A stretch of 11,289 nt of DNA from CAYVOX01 sp964453035 (GCA_964453035.1 CAYVOX010000114.1:1-11289); one strand, 5' to 3'. Counted from the stretch's first letter, positions 1 to 6,602 are shown. Notes: generated by a model not told the origin, from the letters alone. Numbers and translations: made by a program.

Positions 1-271
<271 letters not shown>

Positions 272-278
272 AATTTTT

Positions 279-292
279 CACCTTTTCAGGTG
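279..292 (-). other. Small GNRA-tetraloop hairpin in the 16S leader
   Basis: On the minus (rRNA) strand the sequence is CACCT-GAAA-AGGTG: a perfect 5-bp stem closed by a GAAA (GNRA) tetraloop. It ends about 8 nt before the expected mature 16S 5' end, and a run of A/T follows it. It would sit in the precursor leader, where local hairpins can take part in processing or folding. No role can be assigned from sequence alone. Confidence 0.5.
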
Positions 293-350
293 TAAATTAC
301 ATTTTTTACGGTTTACAAAAAAACGACAGGGTTTACTTCCTATCACTCTT

Positions 351-366
351 CAGTTGTTAAGGTTCT
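351..366 (-). promoter_or_regulatory. boxA-like rRNA antitermination motif
   Basis: The minus strand reads AGAACCTTAACAACTG, followed by AAGAGTGATAGG. This resembles the boxA-containing leaders that precede 16S genes in many bacteria (Bacillus-type TGTTCTTTGAAAAC, bound by NusB/NusE). It starts about 10 nt after the predicted start of the most proximal rRNA promoter, so transcripts from all three promoters would carry it. The match is approximate; the position is the stronger argument. Confidence 0.45.
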
Positions 367-382
367 GCTTCCGAGAAGCCGG

Positions 383-411
383 ATTTTACTCCAGCCTTCC
401 GAACCTGTCAA
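383..411 (-). promoter_or_regulatory. rRNA promoter P3 (proximal)
   Basis: On the minus strand, a perfect -35 TTGACA (411-406) and a -10 TAAAAT (388-383) are separated by exactly 17 bp. The predicted start is near 376, about 105 nt upstream of the mature 16S end. It has the same architecture as P2 and is the promoter nearest the gene. Confidence 0.85.
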
Positions 412-587
412 GCCTCAGGCACAATTTTGCCGACATCTTCTCAGGAACTCGCTCGCGAACTCGTGCTGCTTTGCTCGCTCCCCGGTCAATATCGGCGTCT
501 GTGCGGCTGCCTTGTGGTTCGGCCTCAAGGTCTTTGTTCAGTTTTCAGCGGTCGCTCTGAGGTTTCCCTTTCGCAACTTGGACTTTT

Positions 588-616
588 ATTTTACATGCGC
601 CTTCTCTTTTTGTCAA
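588..616 (-). promoter_or_regulatory. rRNA promoter P2 (middle)
   Basis: On the minus strand, -35 TTGACA (616-611), a 17-bp spacer and -10 TAAAAT (593-588). The stretch just upstream of the -35 (GGTTTTGAGAAAAGCC on the minus strand) is A/T-rich and could act as a weak UP element. The predicted start is near 581. Confidence 0.85.
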
Positions 617-753
617 GGCTTTTCTCAAAACCTGTTTCTAATTCGCTCCGGCGCAAGTCCCACTCAACGCAAACCTGATTGTGGAAGTCTTCTATTTCGT
701 TGTTATTGATTTGCCTTCCGGCGAAATCTTTCCTGTTCAACACAGCGGGCTGG

Positions 754-781
754 ATTCTACCGCATCTACAGGTTGTGTCAA
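754..781 (-). promoter_or_regulatory. rRNA promoter P1 (distal) with UP-like element
   Basis: On the minus strand, -35 TTGACA (781-776), a 16-bp spacer and -10 TAGAAT (759-754). Plus positions 785-810 are strongly A/T-rich (AAAAATA and TTTTAAGGTTTAA tracts on the minus strand), immediately upstream of the -35, as in rRNA UP elements that contact the RNA polymerase alpha C-terminal domain. The predicted start is near 747, giving a leader of roughly 475 nt before 16S. Confidence 0.75.
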
Positions 782-909
782 GGGTATTTTTCACCTTAAA
801 CCTTAAAAGATTCTAAGTCTTTGCCCTTCCTCGCTTCCCCGGCTGGCTAACCCCACGGCACGCTTCTTGTATCTACATTATCGGAACAAAACTGGTCGTT
901 TTTCGTCTT

Positions 910-918
910 TGGTATAAT
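910..918 (+). promoter_or_regulatory. Extended -10 promoter of the yoaR-like gene (leaderless)
   Basis: TGGTATAAT is a perfect extended -10 (TGn-TATAAT, hexamer 913-918). No good -35 lies 16-18 bp upstream, which is typical when the TG extension is present. The hexamer ends 7 nt before the ATG at 926, so transcription should start at or within a base or two of the start codon. No SD sequence precedes the ATG. Confidence 0.75.
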
Positions 919-925
919 CTAACCT

Positions 926-2788
926 ATGAGCGCTGTATCCTACCCCCGTCCCAACCGGATTTCCCTCACCGAGCAGGTGCTGGTAGCCCTACTGCTCGGC
1001 ATCATCCTGTTCTTCATCGTCTCCGCCCTCGGACTGGCGGTCTTCCAGGCAGCCTACGCCGGGCGCGTCTTCCCTGGCGTGCACGCCGCCGGCGTTGACC
1101 TGAGCGGTCTCACCCCCTCCGCCGCCGCTGCGGCGCTCACTCAGGGTTACGCCTACCCCCTCACCGGGCGCATCCTCCTGCAGGATGGCTCCCAGGCCTG
1201 GCAGGCCACCCCCGCCGAACTGGGCCTCTCCATCGACTCTTCCGCCACCGTCGCCGCCGCCATGCAAATCGGGCGCAGCGCCGGCCTGCTCGACAATCTC
1301 TTCACCCAGTTGCGCGTCGCCAACAGCCAGGCGCACCTCTCCGTGATCCTCGCCTTCGACCAGCGCCTCTCGCGTGATTACCTCGAACGCCTCGCCGCCC
1401 AGGTCAACAAACCCGTGGTTGAGACCAGCATCGGCCTCAATGGACTGGAAGTCAGCGTGCGCCAGGGGCAGGTCGGCCGCCAGATGGATATCAGCGCCGC
1501 GCTCGAGCTGCTCGCCAAAAAATTGCAGACCGGCGAGGACGGCGTGATTGCCCTGCCCATCACCGAAACCCCGCCCCTTATCACCGACGTCACCGCCCAG
1601 GCTGAACTGGCCAAAAAGATCCTCAGCGCCCCACTGGAACTGAGCCTACCCCAGGGCCAGCCCGATAAGCACGGCCCATGGAAGTTTGACATCCCCACCC
1701 TGGCAAAAATGCTCGCCTTTGAGCGTATCACCCAGGGCGAGAACGCTAAATATGAAGTGACCGTCAACAGCAGCCAGTTGCGCGCCTTTCTAACCCAGTT
1801 AGCCCCCACCCTGGTGCTGGAGCCCGCCAACGCCAGATTCATCTTCAACGACGACACCCACCAGCTCGAAGTCATCCAACCCGCCGTCATCGGCCGCCAG
1901 CTGGATGTCGAAGCCACCCTTCGCGCTGTGCAGCAAAAGCTCAGCAAAGGCGACCACACCATCGCCCTCGAGCTTAAGCTCACCCCGCCACCCGCCACCG
2001 ATAAAACCACCGCCGAGCAACTGGGCATCAAAGAACTCATCTACCAGGAAGTCTCCTACTTCTACGGCTCCAGCGCCGCCCGCGTGCAGAACATCAAAAC
2101 CGCCGCCAGCCGCTTCCACGGCGTGCTGGTGCCCCCCGGCGCCGTCTTCAGCATGTCCGATACCATCGGCACCATCAGCCTCGATTCCGGCTACGCCGAA
2201 GCCCTGATCATCCAGAACGGTCGCACCATCCAGGGCGTCGGCGGCGGCGTGTGCCAGGTCAGCACCACCCTCTTCCGCACCGCCTTCTTCGCCGGCTTCC
2301 CCATCGTCGAGCGTTATGCCCACGCCTACCGCGTCAGCTACTACGAAAAGGTGGCCGGCAACAAAATTGACGCCAGGCTGGCCGGCCTGGACGCTACCGT
2401 CTTCGTCCCCATCGTGGACTTCAAGTTCAAAAACGACACCTCCTCCTGGCTGTTGATGGAAACCTACGTCAACACCTCCGCCAGCACCCTCACCTGGAAG
2501 TTCTACTCCACCTCCGACGGGCGTAAAGTCAAATGGGAAACCACCGGCCTCACCAACAAAGTCAAGCCGCCCGACCCCGTTTACCGCGAGAACCCCGACC
2601 TTCCCAAAGGTAAAATCAAGCAGATTGACTACGCCGTCGAAGGCGCAGATGTCACCGTCACCCGCACCGTCACCCGCGGCGGGCAGACCATCATCAAAGA
2701 TACCATCCGAACCCACTACGTCCCCTGGCCTGACCAGTTCGAATATGGCCCCGGCACCGAAATCCCCACGCCAGAGCCAAAGGATTAA
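926..2788 (+). CDS. YoaR/VanW-type membrane-anchored envelope protein
   Basis: A 620-aa protein. A short basic N-terminus is followed by one membrane segment (about residues 18-45), so the bulk is expected outside the membrane. Two related peptidoglycan-binding-4-like (YoaR) units follow (about 50-220 and 222-358). Each ends in a matching block: VGRQMDI near 183 and IGRQLDV near 322, both leading to a lysine-rich helix and a Pro-rich end. A VanW domain spans about 380-515, with the family signature VGGGVCQVSTTLF at 438-450. The C-terminus (about 560-605) looks like a G5-type beta domain. VanW is an accessory protein of vanB-type glycopeptide-resistance clusters, and YoaR homologues are widespread; the biochemical activity of neither is established, so a resistance function should not be assumed. 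The ATG at 926 lies at the predicted transcription start and has no SD. The next gene begins 80 nt downstream once the false gap is removed. Confidence 0.88.
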   Translation: MSAVSYPRPNRISLTEQVLVALLLGIILFFIVSALGLAVFQAAYAGRVFPGVHAAGVDLSGLTPSAAAAALTQGYAYPLTGRILLQDGSQAWQATPAELGLSIDSSATVAAAMQIGRSAGLLDNLFTQLRVANSQAHLSVILAFDQRLSRDYLERLAAQVNKPVVETSIGLNGLEVSVRQGQVGRQMDISAALELLAKKLQTGEDGVIALPITETPPLITDVTAQAELAKKILSAPLELSLPQGQPDKHGPWKFDIPTLAKMLAFERITQGENAKYEVTVNSSQLRAFLTQLAPTLVLEPANARFIFNDDTHQLEVIQPAVIGRQLDVEATLRAVQQKLSKGDHTIALELKLTPPPATDKTTAEQLGIKELIYQEVSYFYGSSAARVQNIKTAASRFHGVLVPPGAVFSMSDTIGTISLDSGYAEALIIQNGRTIQGVGGGVCQVSTTLFRTAFFAGFPIVERYAHAYRVSYYEKVAGNKIDARLAGLDATVFVPIVDFKFKNDTSSWLLMETYVNTSASTLTWKFYSTSDGRKVKWETTGLTNKVKPPDPVYRENPDLPKGKIKQIDYAVEGADVTVTRTVTRGGQTIIKDTIRTHYVPWPDQFEYGPGTEIPTPEPKD

Positions 2789-2790
2789 AG

Positions 2791-2799
2791 TGGTAAAAT
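2791..2799 (+). promoter_or_regulatory. Possible extended -10 promoter for the Trm112/LCP genes
   Basis: TGGTAAAAT is a TGn-TAAAAT extended -10 lying just after the stop codon of the yoaR-like gene. It resembles the TGGTATAAT in front of that gene. No -35 match is visible. The predicted start is near 2806, giving a leader of about 63 nt (gap excluded). It would give the downstream genes a start independent of the upstream gene. Confidence 0.45.
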
Positions 2800-2804
2800 T
2801 GAAA

Positions 2805-2850
2805 CAATTCAGCCCCAACCGGCCTAAAGGTTTGGACTGACTGAGAATTG
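2805..2850 (+). other. Interrupted stem-loop in the Trm112 gene leader
   Basis: An outer stem pairs CAATTC (2805-2810) with GAATTG (2845-2850). An inner stem pairs CCAACC (2815-2820) with GGTTTGG (2829-2835, one T bulged). No T-tract follows, so it is not an intrinsic terminator. It would begin almost exactly at the predicted transcript start and end before the ribosome-binding site. It could be a 5'-UTR stabilising or regulatory structure, or chance pairing. Confidence 0.3.
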
Positions 2851-2871
2851 CCTGTTACTGGAGGAATGATG
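2817..2871 (+). repeat. 55-bp direct repeat, copy 1 (assembly overlap, left contig end)
   Basis: These 55 bases, from AACCGGCCTAAAGG to GGAGGAATGATG, abut the Ns and are identical to 2972-3026. The copy ends at the ATGATG start of the Trm112 gene, so on the left contig that gene is cut at its first codons. It is best read as the same piece of DNA sequenced once and placed twice. Confidence 0.97.
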
Positions 2872-2971
2872 NNNNNNNNNNNNNNNNNNNNNNNNNNNNN
2901 NNNNNNNNNNNNNNNNNNNNNNNNNNNNNNNNNNNNNNNNNNNNNNNNNNNNNNNNNNNNNNNNNNNNNNN
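2872..2971. other. Assembly gap of 100 Ns (probably artificial)
   Basis: Exactly 100 undetermined bases. Round-number gaps are scaffolding placeholders of unknown true length. Because identical 55-bp ends flank it, the two contigs almost certainly overlap and the true gap is negative; removing 155 bases would restore a continuous sequence. No gene should be inferred across it. Confidence 0.98.
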
Positions 2972-3026
2972 AACCGGCCTAAAGGTTTGGACTGACTGAG
3001 AATTGCCTGTTACTGGAGGAATGATG
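2972..3026 (+). repeat. 55-bp direct repeat, copy 2 (assembly overlap, right contig start)
   Basis: Identical to 2817-2871 and directly following the Ns. This copy continues uninterrupted into the complete Trm112-family gene and carries its ribosome-binding site (GGAGG at 3015-3019). Confidence 0.97.
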
Positions 3027-3245
3027 CTGAAAGCAGACCTGTTGGAAATTTTACGCTGCCCGGCATGTGTCAAGGAAAAAGACGGCCTGCTCGACCTGGT
3101 CAAAGACGCCTGGTTGATTTGCCGCGATTGCGGGCGCAAATACCCCATTTTCGAAGATATCCCCGTGATGCTGATTGCCGAGGGTGATAAATGGGTTGCC
3201 ACCCCCGATGGCGACCTGCCCGTTCCTCCCCCCAGACCATCCTGA
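3024..3245 (+). CDS. Trm112-family (UPF0434/YcaR-like) zinc-binding protein
   Basis: A 73-aa protein with a typical Trm112 fold signature. It begins with the LLEILRCPAC helix-and-knuckle (Cys12, Cys15). A second knuckle, CRDC (Cys33, Cys36), leads into the family hallmark GRKYPIFEDIPVML (37-50). All four expected zinc ligands are present. In eukaryotes and archaea Trm112 is a stabilising partner of several methyltransferases; the role of the small bacterial homologues is less defined. The tail (about 55-73) is Pro-rich and not conserved in the family. Start choice: tandem ATGs at 3021 and 3024 follow GGAGG (3015-3019); 3024 has the better spacing. An upstream TTG at 3003 precedes the SD and is unlikely. 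E. coli ycaR lies between the envelope genes lpxK and kdsB; here the neighbours are again envelope genes. Confidence 0.9.
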   Translation: MLKADLLEILRCPACVKEKDGLLDLVKDAWLICRDCGRKYPIFEDIPVMLIAEGDKWVATPDGDLPVPPPRPS

Positions 3246-3338
3246 AAGATTCTGCCACGCCTGAGATCCCCCGCATCGCCGCCTGGAACGCATCTTGCAC
3301 CGCCATAAACTATCTCAAGCGCAGTGAAGGTTTATGAT

Positions 3339-4763
3339 ATGCCTCAAACTCAACCTCGCATGACTCGCCCCCGCCAGTCCCCCCGCGTGGATAGGCTCAC
3401 CCTGGTGATTGCCATTGCGTTTACGGTGGTAGCCGTCATCACGGCAATCGTGGCGTTCAAAGTGGTGGGCGACCTGGTTCGCTCCTGGACGATGACCCCC
3501 CTCGACGGCGTTTCCATCAACCCGCAAAAAACTGTCGTCAACCCGCAGGGTACCCCCATTGCCCCCAATGTGCCCCTGCAGGGCAGCGTTGGCCCCACCC
3601 CCCAGCCGTGGGATGGCACCAGCCGCGTGACCGTGCTCATGATGGGGCTGGACTACCGCGACTGGGAAGCCGGTGATGTGCCCCGCACCGACACGATGAT
3701 CCTCTTCACGCTCGACCCGCTCAGCAAAACTGCGGGCATGCTCTCCATCCCCCGCGACCTGTGGGTCAACATCCCCGGTTACGGCAACCACAAGATTAAC
3801 CAGGCTTATTTCTTCGGCGCCCTCAACAAAATTCCGGGCGGTGGACCCGGCCTGGCGGTTGAAACCGTTAAAAAAACCATCGGCGTGCCGATTAATTTCT
3901 ACGCCCAGGTTGATTTCTCTGCCTTTGTAGATTTCATCAACGAAATTGGCGGCATCACCCTCAAGGTGCCCGCCGCCATCCGCGTGGACCCGCTCGGCGA
4001 GCACAACACCGTGTACCTTGAACCCGGCACCCAGCGCGTGACCGGCGAGGTTGCCCTGGCCTATGCCCGCGCCCGCTACACCGAAGGCGGCGATTTTGAC
4101 CGCTCCAAGCGCCAGATGCAGGTCATCATGGCTATCTTTGACGAAATTACCCGCCTCAACATGCTGCCCACGCTCATTTCACGCGCTCCCACCCTCTACG
4201 CCAAGCTCTCGGCGGGCATTAAAACCAACATGACGCTCGACCAGGTCATCCAGTTGGCCTTAACCACCGTGCAATTCAAGAAAACCGATATCAAGCAGGG
4301 TGTCATCGGCGCCAACGAAACCGAACCCTCCATGTCGGCTGATGGCCTTTCCATCCTCATCCCCAAACCCGACCGTATCCGCATGGTGCGCGACGAAGTC
4401 TTCTCAACCAGCCCACAGGTTGGCCCCGCAACCGTCAGCAAAGACGTCCTCGCTCTGGCTAAAGCCGAAGGCGCCAAAATCTCGGTGCGCAACGGTTCCA
4501 GCACCACCGGCCTGGCCAGCAAAACTGCCGAGTACCTCCGCAAGCAGGGCCTCACGGTGGTTGAAGAGACCAATGCCGACCGCAGCTACGAGAACTCCAC
4601 CATCATCCTGCAATCCGCCAAACCCTACACGCAGGAATACCTGCGCACCCTGCTCAACAATGTACCCACCGCGCGCATCCTCAACCAGTTCGCCACCGAT
4701 GCCAAGATTGATATCATCGTCATCCTCGGCAACGACTGGGCTCGCAAAAACCCAATGCAGTAA
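3339..4763 (+). CDS. LytR-CpsA-Psr (LCP) family glycopolymer transferase with LytR_C domain
   Basis: A 474-aa protein. An N-terminal cytoplasmic stretch is followed by one membrane segment (about 20-45) and a Pro-rich spacer to about 92. The LCP catalytic domain runs from about 95 to 270 and carries the diagnostic RTDTM (116-120), SIPRD (136-140), HKINQAY (151-157) and YARARY...DFDRSKRQ (242-259) motifs; their Arg and Asp residues bind the pyrophosphate of polyprenyl-linked substrates. A LytR_C domain follows at about 378-465. LCP enzymes transfer undecaprenyl-linked glycopolymers (teichoic acids, capsule, arabinogalactan) to the cell wall on the outer face of the membrane; the acceptor in this organism is unknown. 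Start: ATG 3339 is chosen because GAAGG (3326-3330) stands 8 nt upstream; the in-frame GTG at 3324 overlaps that SD. It lies 93 nt after the Trm112 gene with no promoter seen between them, so the two are probably co-transcribed. Confidence 0.93.
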   Translation: MPQTQPRMTRPRQSPRVDRLTLVIAIAFTVVAVITAIVAFKVVGDLVRSWTMTPLDGVSINPQKTVVNPQGTPIAPNVPLQGSVGPTPQPWDGTSRVTVLMMGLDYRDWEAGDVPRTDTMILFTLDPLSKTAGMLSIPRDLWVNIPGYGNHKINQAYFFGALNKIPGGGPGLAVETVKKTIGVPINFYAQVDFSAFVDFINEIGGITLKVPAAIRVDPLGEHNTVYLEPGTQRVTGEVALAYARARYTEGGDFDRSKRQMQVIMAIFDEITRLNMLPTLISRAPTLYAKLSAGIKTNMTLDQVIQLALTTVQFKKTDIKQGVIGANETEPSMSADGLSILIPKPDRIRMVRDEVFSTSPQVGPATVSKDVLALAKAEGAKISVRNGSSTTGLASKTAEYLRKQGLTVVEETNADRSYENSTIILQSAKPYTQEYLRTLLNNVPTARILNQFATDAKIDIIVILGNDWARKNPMQ

Positions 4764-4780
4764 TTCCCCCGGTTAAACGC

Positions 4781-4818
4781 AAAACCCGCGCCGTCATGTG
4801 ACTGGCGCGGGTTTTTTT
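4781..4818. terminator. Bidirectional intrinsic terminator between LCP gene and glnS
   Basis: AAACCCGCGCC (4782-4792) is perfectly complementary to GGCGCGGGTTT (4804-4814), an 11-bp GC-rich stem whose loop can pair further (GTC/GAC). Seven Ts (4812-4818) follow on the plus strand. The run of As at 4781-4784 supplies a shorter U-tract for the minus strand. It sits between two converging genes (ends at 4763 and 4832) and can serve both. Confidence 0.92.
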
Positions 4819-4831
4819 GATTATATTTAGA

Positions 4832-6520
4832 TTAACCTTTCTTCTCGATGCGCGCCCACTCATCCTTCAGGCTGACGGTGCGGTTAAACACCAGCTTGCC
4901 CGCCCCGGCATCGCTTTCCACGCAGAAGTAACCCAGGCGCTCAAACTGGAACGTCTGGCCTGGCTTTGCATCCCGCAGGCTGGGCTCCACCAGGCAGGAA
5001 TTTAGAACCTGCAGCGAGTTGGGGTTGAGGTCGGCGATAAAATCACCGCTGTCTTCGGGGTCGGGGTTGTTGAACAGCCGGTCGTAGTTGCGCACTTCAG
5101 CCGGTACAGCATGCGGCGCCGAAACCCAGTGAATGGTCGCCTTCACCTTGCGCCCGTCCGGAGCATCTCCGCCGCGCGTGGCGGGGTCGTAGGTGCAGCG
5201 CAACTCAACAATCTCGCCCTCGGCGTTCTTAATCACCTTCTCGCACCTGATGAAGTAAGCATTCCTGAAGCGCACCTCGCGCCCGGGCGAAAGCCGGAAA
5301 TACTTGGGCGGCGGCTCCTCGCGGAAGTCATCCTGCTCGATATACAGCACCCTGCTGAACGGCACCGTGCGCGTACCCGCAGCCGGGTCCTCCGGGTTGT
5401 TTGCCACTTCCAGCGTTTCCACCTGCCCCTCGGGGTAGTTTTCCAGCACCACCTTCAGCGGGTTCAGCACCGCCATCTTGCGCGGCGCGCGCCGGTTCAG
5501 ATCCTCGCGGATGCAGGCTTCCAGCAGTGCGATATCCACCATCACCCCGGCGCGGGCGTTGATGTTCTTGGCAACCCCCGTGCGGCTGATAAAATCGCGG
5601 ATGGCTTCTGGCGTCACACCGCGGCGGCGCATCCCGCACAACGTGGGCATGCGCGGATCATCCCAGCCGCTCACGTAGCCCTCCTCCACCAGCCGGCGCA
5701 GCTTGCGCTTGCTCATCACCGTGTAGCTCAGGTTCAGGCGCGCAAATTCAATCTGGCGCGGCTTGTTTTCAATTTCAAGCTCATTCAGGAACCACTCGTA
5801 AAGCGGGCGGTGGTCTTCGTACTCGATGGAGCACAGCGAATGGGTAATGCCGTGCATGGCGTCATTTTGCCCCTGCGCCCAGTCGTACATCGGGTAAATG
5901 CACCACTTTTTACCGGTGCGGTGGTGCGGCGGCTCGTGGATGATGCGGTACATGATGGGGTCGCGCATATTCATGTTGGGTGCCGCCATGTCAATCTTTG
6001 CGCGCAGCACGTGCGAGCCGTCCGGGAATTCGCCGTTCTTCATCCGCTCCAGTAATTCCAGGTTTTCCTCCACCGTTCGGTTGCGGAAGGGGCTCTCCTT
6101 ACCCGGCTCATTCCACGAACCGCGGCTCTTGCTCACTTCCTCCGGACTCTGGTCATCTACGTAGGCTTTGCCCTTCTTGACCAGTTTAATCGCCCACTCG
6201 TAGAGCATGTCGAAGAAATCGGAGGAGTACAGCTCGCGCTCCCACTCGATGCCCAGCCAGCGCGCATCGAACTTGATACCCTCAACGAACTCATCCTTCT
6301 CCTTGGCGGGGTTGGTATCGTCAAAGCGCAGATCAAGCGCGCCGCCAAAATCGCGGGCGATGTTGTAATCAATCAGGAAAGCCTTAACGTGCCCGATGTG
6401 CAGGTAACCGTTCGGCTCAGGGGGCAGCCGGGTGCGTACAGTTTTGTACCGCCCGCTGCGCAGGTCTTCCGCCACAGCTTCGTGGATAAAATCAACCGGT
6501 TTGGGTGCTTCGTCTGTCAT
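4832..6520 (-). CDS. glnS: Glutaminyl-tRNA synthetase
   Basis: A 562-aa class Ib aminoacyl-tRNA synthetase that charges tRNA-Gln with glutamine in the cytoplasm. The catalytic domain has PEPNGYLHIGH (34-44, HIGH 41-44), LRFDDTNP (64-71) and the KMSKS-type loop VMSKRK (268-273). SLCSIEYEDHRPLYEW (228-243) is typical of GlnRS, and the Cys at 230 separates it from GluRS-type sequences. The C-terminal half (about 345-550) is the two-barrel anticodon-binding region of GlnRS, not the helical cage of bacterial GluRS. The length is close to the E. coli enzyme (about 554 aa). The ATG at 6520 has AAAGG 7 nt upstream on the minus strand. No clear promoter lies in the 82 nt before it, so read-through from the hutU operon is possible. 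Bacteria without GlnRS make Gln-tRNA through GatCAB; whether this organism also has GatCAB cannot be seen here. Confidence 0.97.
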   Translation of the reverse strand: MTDEAPKPVDFIHEAVAEDLRSGRYKTVRTRLPPEPNGYLHIGHVKAFLIDYNIARDFGGALDLRFDDTNPAKEKDEFVEGIKFDARWLGIEWERELYSSDFFDMLYEWAIKLVKKGKAYVDDQSPEEVSKSRGSWNEPGKESPFRNRTVEENLELLERMKNGEFPDGSHVLRAKIDMAAPNMNMRDPIMYRIIHEPPHHRTGKKWCIYPMYDWAQGQNDAMHGITHSLCSIEYEDHRPLYEWFLNELEIENKPRQIEFARLNLSYTVMSKRKLRRLVEEGYVSGWDDPRMPTLCGMRRRGVTPEAIRDFISRTGVAKNINARAGVMVDIALLEACIREDLNRRAPRKMAVLNPLKVVLENYPEGQVETLEVANNPEDPAAGTRTVPFSRVLYIEQDDFREEPPPKYFRLSPGREVRFRNAYFIRCEKVIKNAEGEIVELRCTYDPATRGGDAPDGRKVKATIHWVSAPHAVPAEVRNYDRLFNNPDPEDSGDFIADLNPNSLQVLNSCLVEPSLRDAKPGQTFQFERLGYFCVESDAGAGKLVFNRTVSLKDEWARIEKKG

Positions 6521-6602
6521 CTTAAAACCTTTCTTCAGCAGATTGGAACGGCGTTCACAGCCAACCCCTCCAATCCTTTAAATTCTGCGCTATTCGTTTT
6601 CT

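Larger units (their letters stand above)
272..925. other. Non-coding divergent region: rRNA promoter array and leader, plus yoaR-like promoter
   Basis: This stretch of about 650 bp separates the 16S gene (minus) from the yoaR-like gene (plus). I find no credible protein gene: the short open frames have no SD sequence, no recognisable domains and low-complexity composition. Its content is regulatory. Three rRNA promoters read leftward (754-781, 588-616, 383-411), with a boxA-like motif at 351-366, a GNRA hairpin at 279-292 and AT-rich leader DNA. At the right end, a single extended -10 promoter reads rightward into the protein gene. Confidence 0.85.

Noticed and set aside
354..794. Several short open frames of 65-83 codons in the region upstream of 16S, on both strands
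   Set aside because: They lack SD sequences and known motifs, overlap one another, and lie across the rRNA promoters and leader. They are better explained as chance frames in regulatory DNA.
1799..2818. Long minus-strand frame (339 codons) opposite the yoaR-like gene
   Set aside because: Its translation is Gly/Asp/Val-rich low complexity, typical of the antisense of a GC-rich gene. The plus-strand protein has clear YoaR/VanW domains over the same bases.
2817..3026. Possibility that the 55-bp direct repeats are a biological repeat or att site
   Set aside because: Both copies touch the Ns exactly, are identical over 55 bases, and surround a placeholder of exactly 100 Ns. Assembly overlap explains all of this without any biology.
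2855..3202. Minus-strand frame running through the Ns
   Set aside because: A third of it is undetermined sequence and the rest is antisense to the Trm112 gene. It exists only because of the false gap.
3246..3338. Possible tiny gene or frameshifted tail between Trm112 and the LCP gene
   Set aside because: A frame ending at TGA near 3336 has no start codon with SD and no similarity to either neighbour. The Trm112 domain is already complete.
5111..6055. 314-codon plus-strand frame opposite glnS
   Set aside because: Its translation is His/Arg/Ala-rich with no recognisable domain and no SD. The opposite strand encodes a complete, highly conserved synthetase.
6521..6602. Possible T-box or other riboswitch in front of glnS (imperfect repeat ATTGGA/TCCAAT at 6542-6574)
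   Set aside because: The leader is far too short for a T-box, lacks a T-box sequence and terminator, and the inner pairing is weak. I see no clear promoter or regulatory RNA here.
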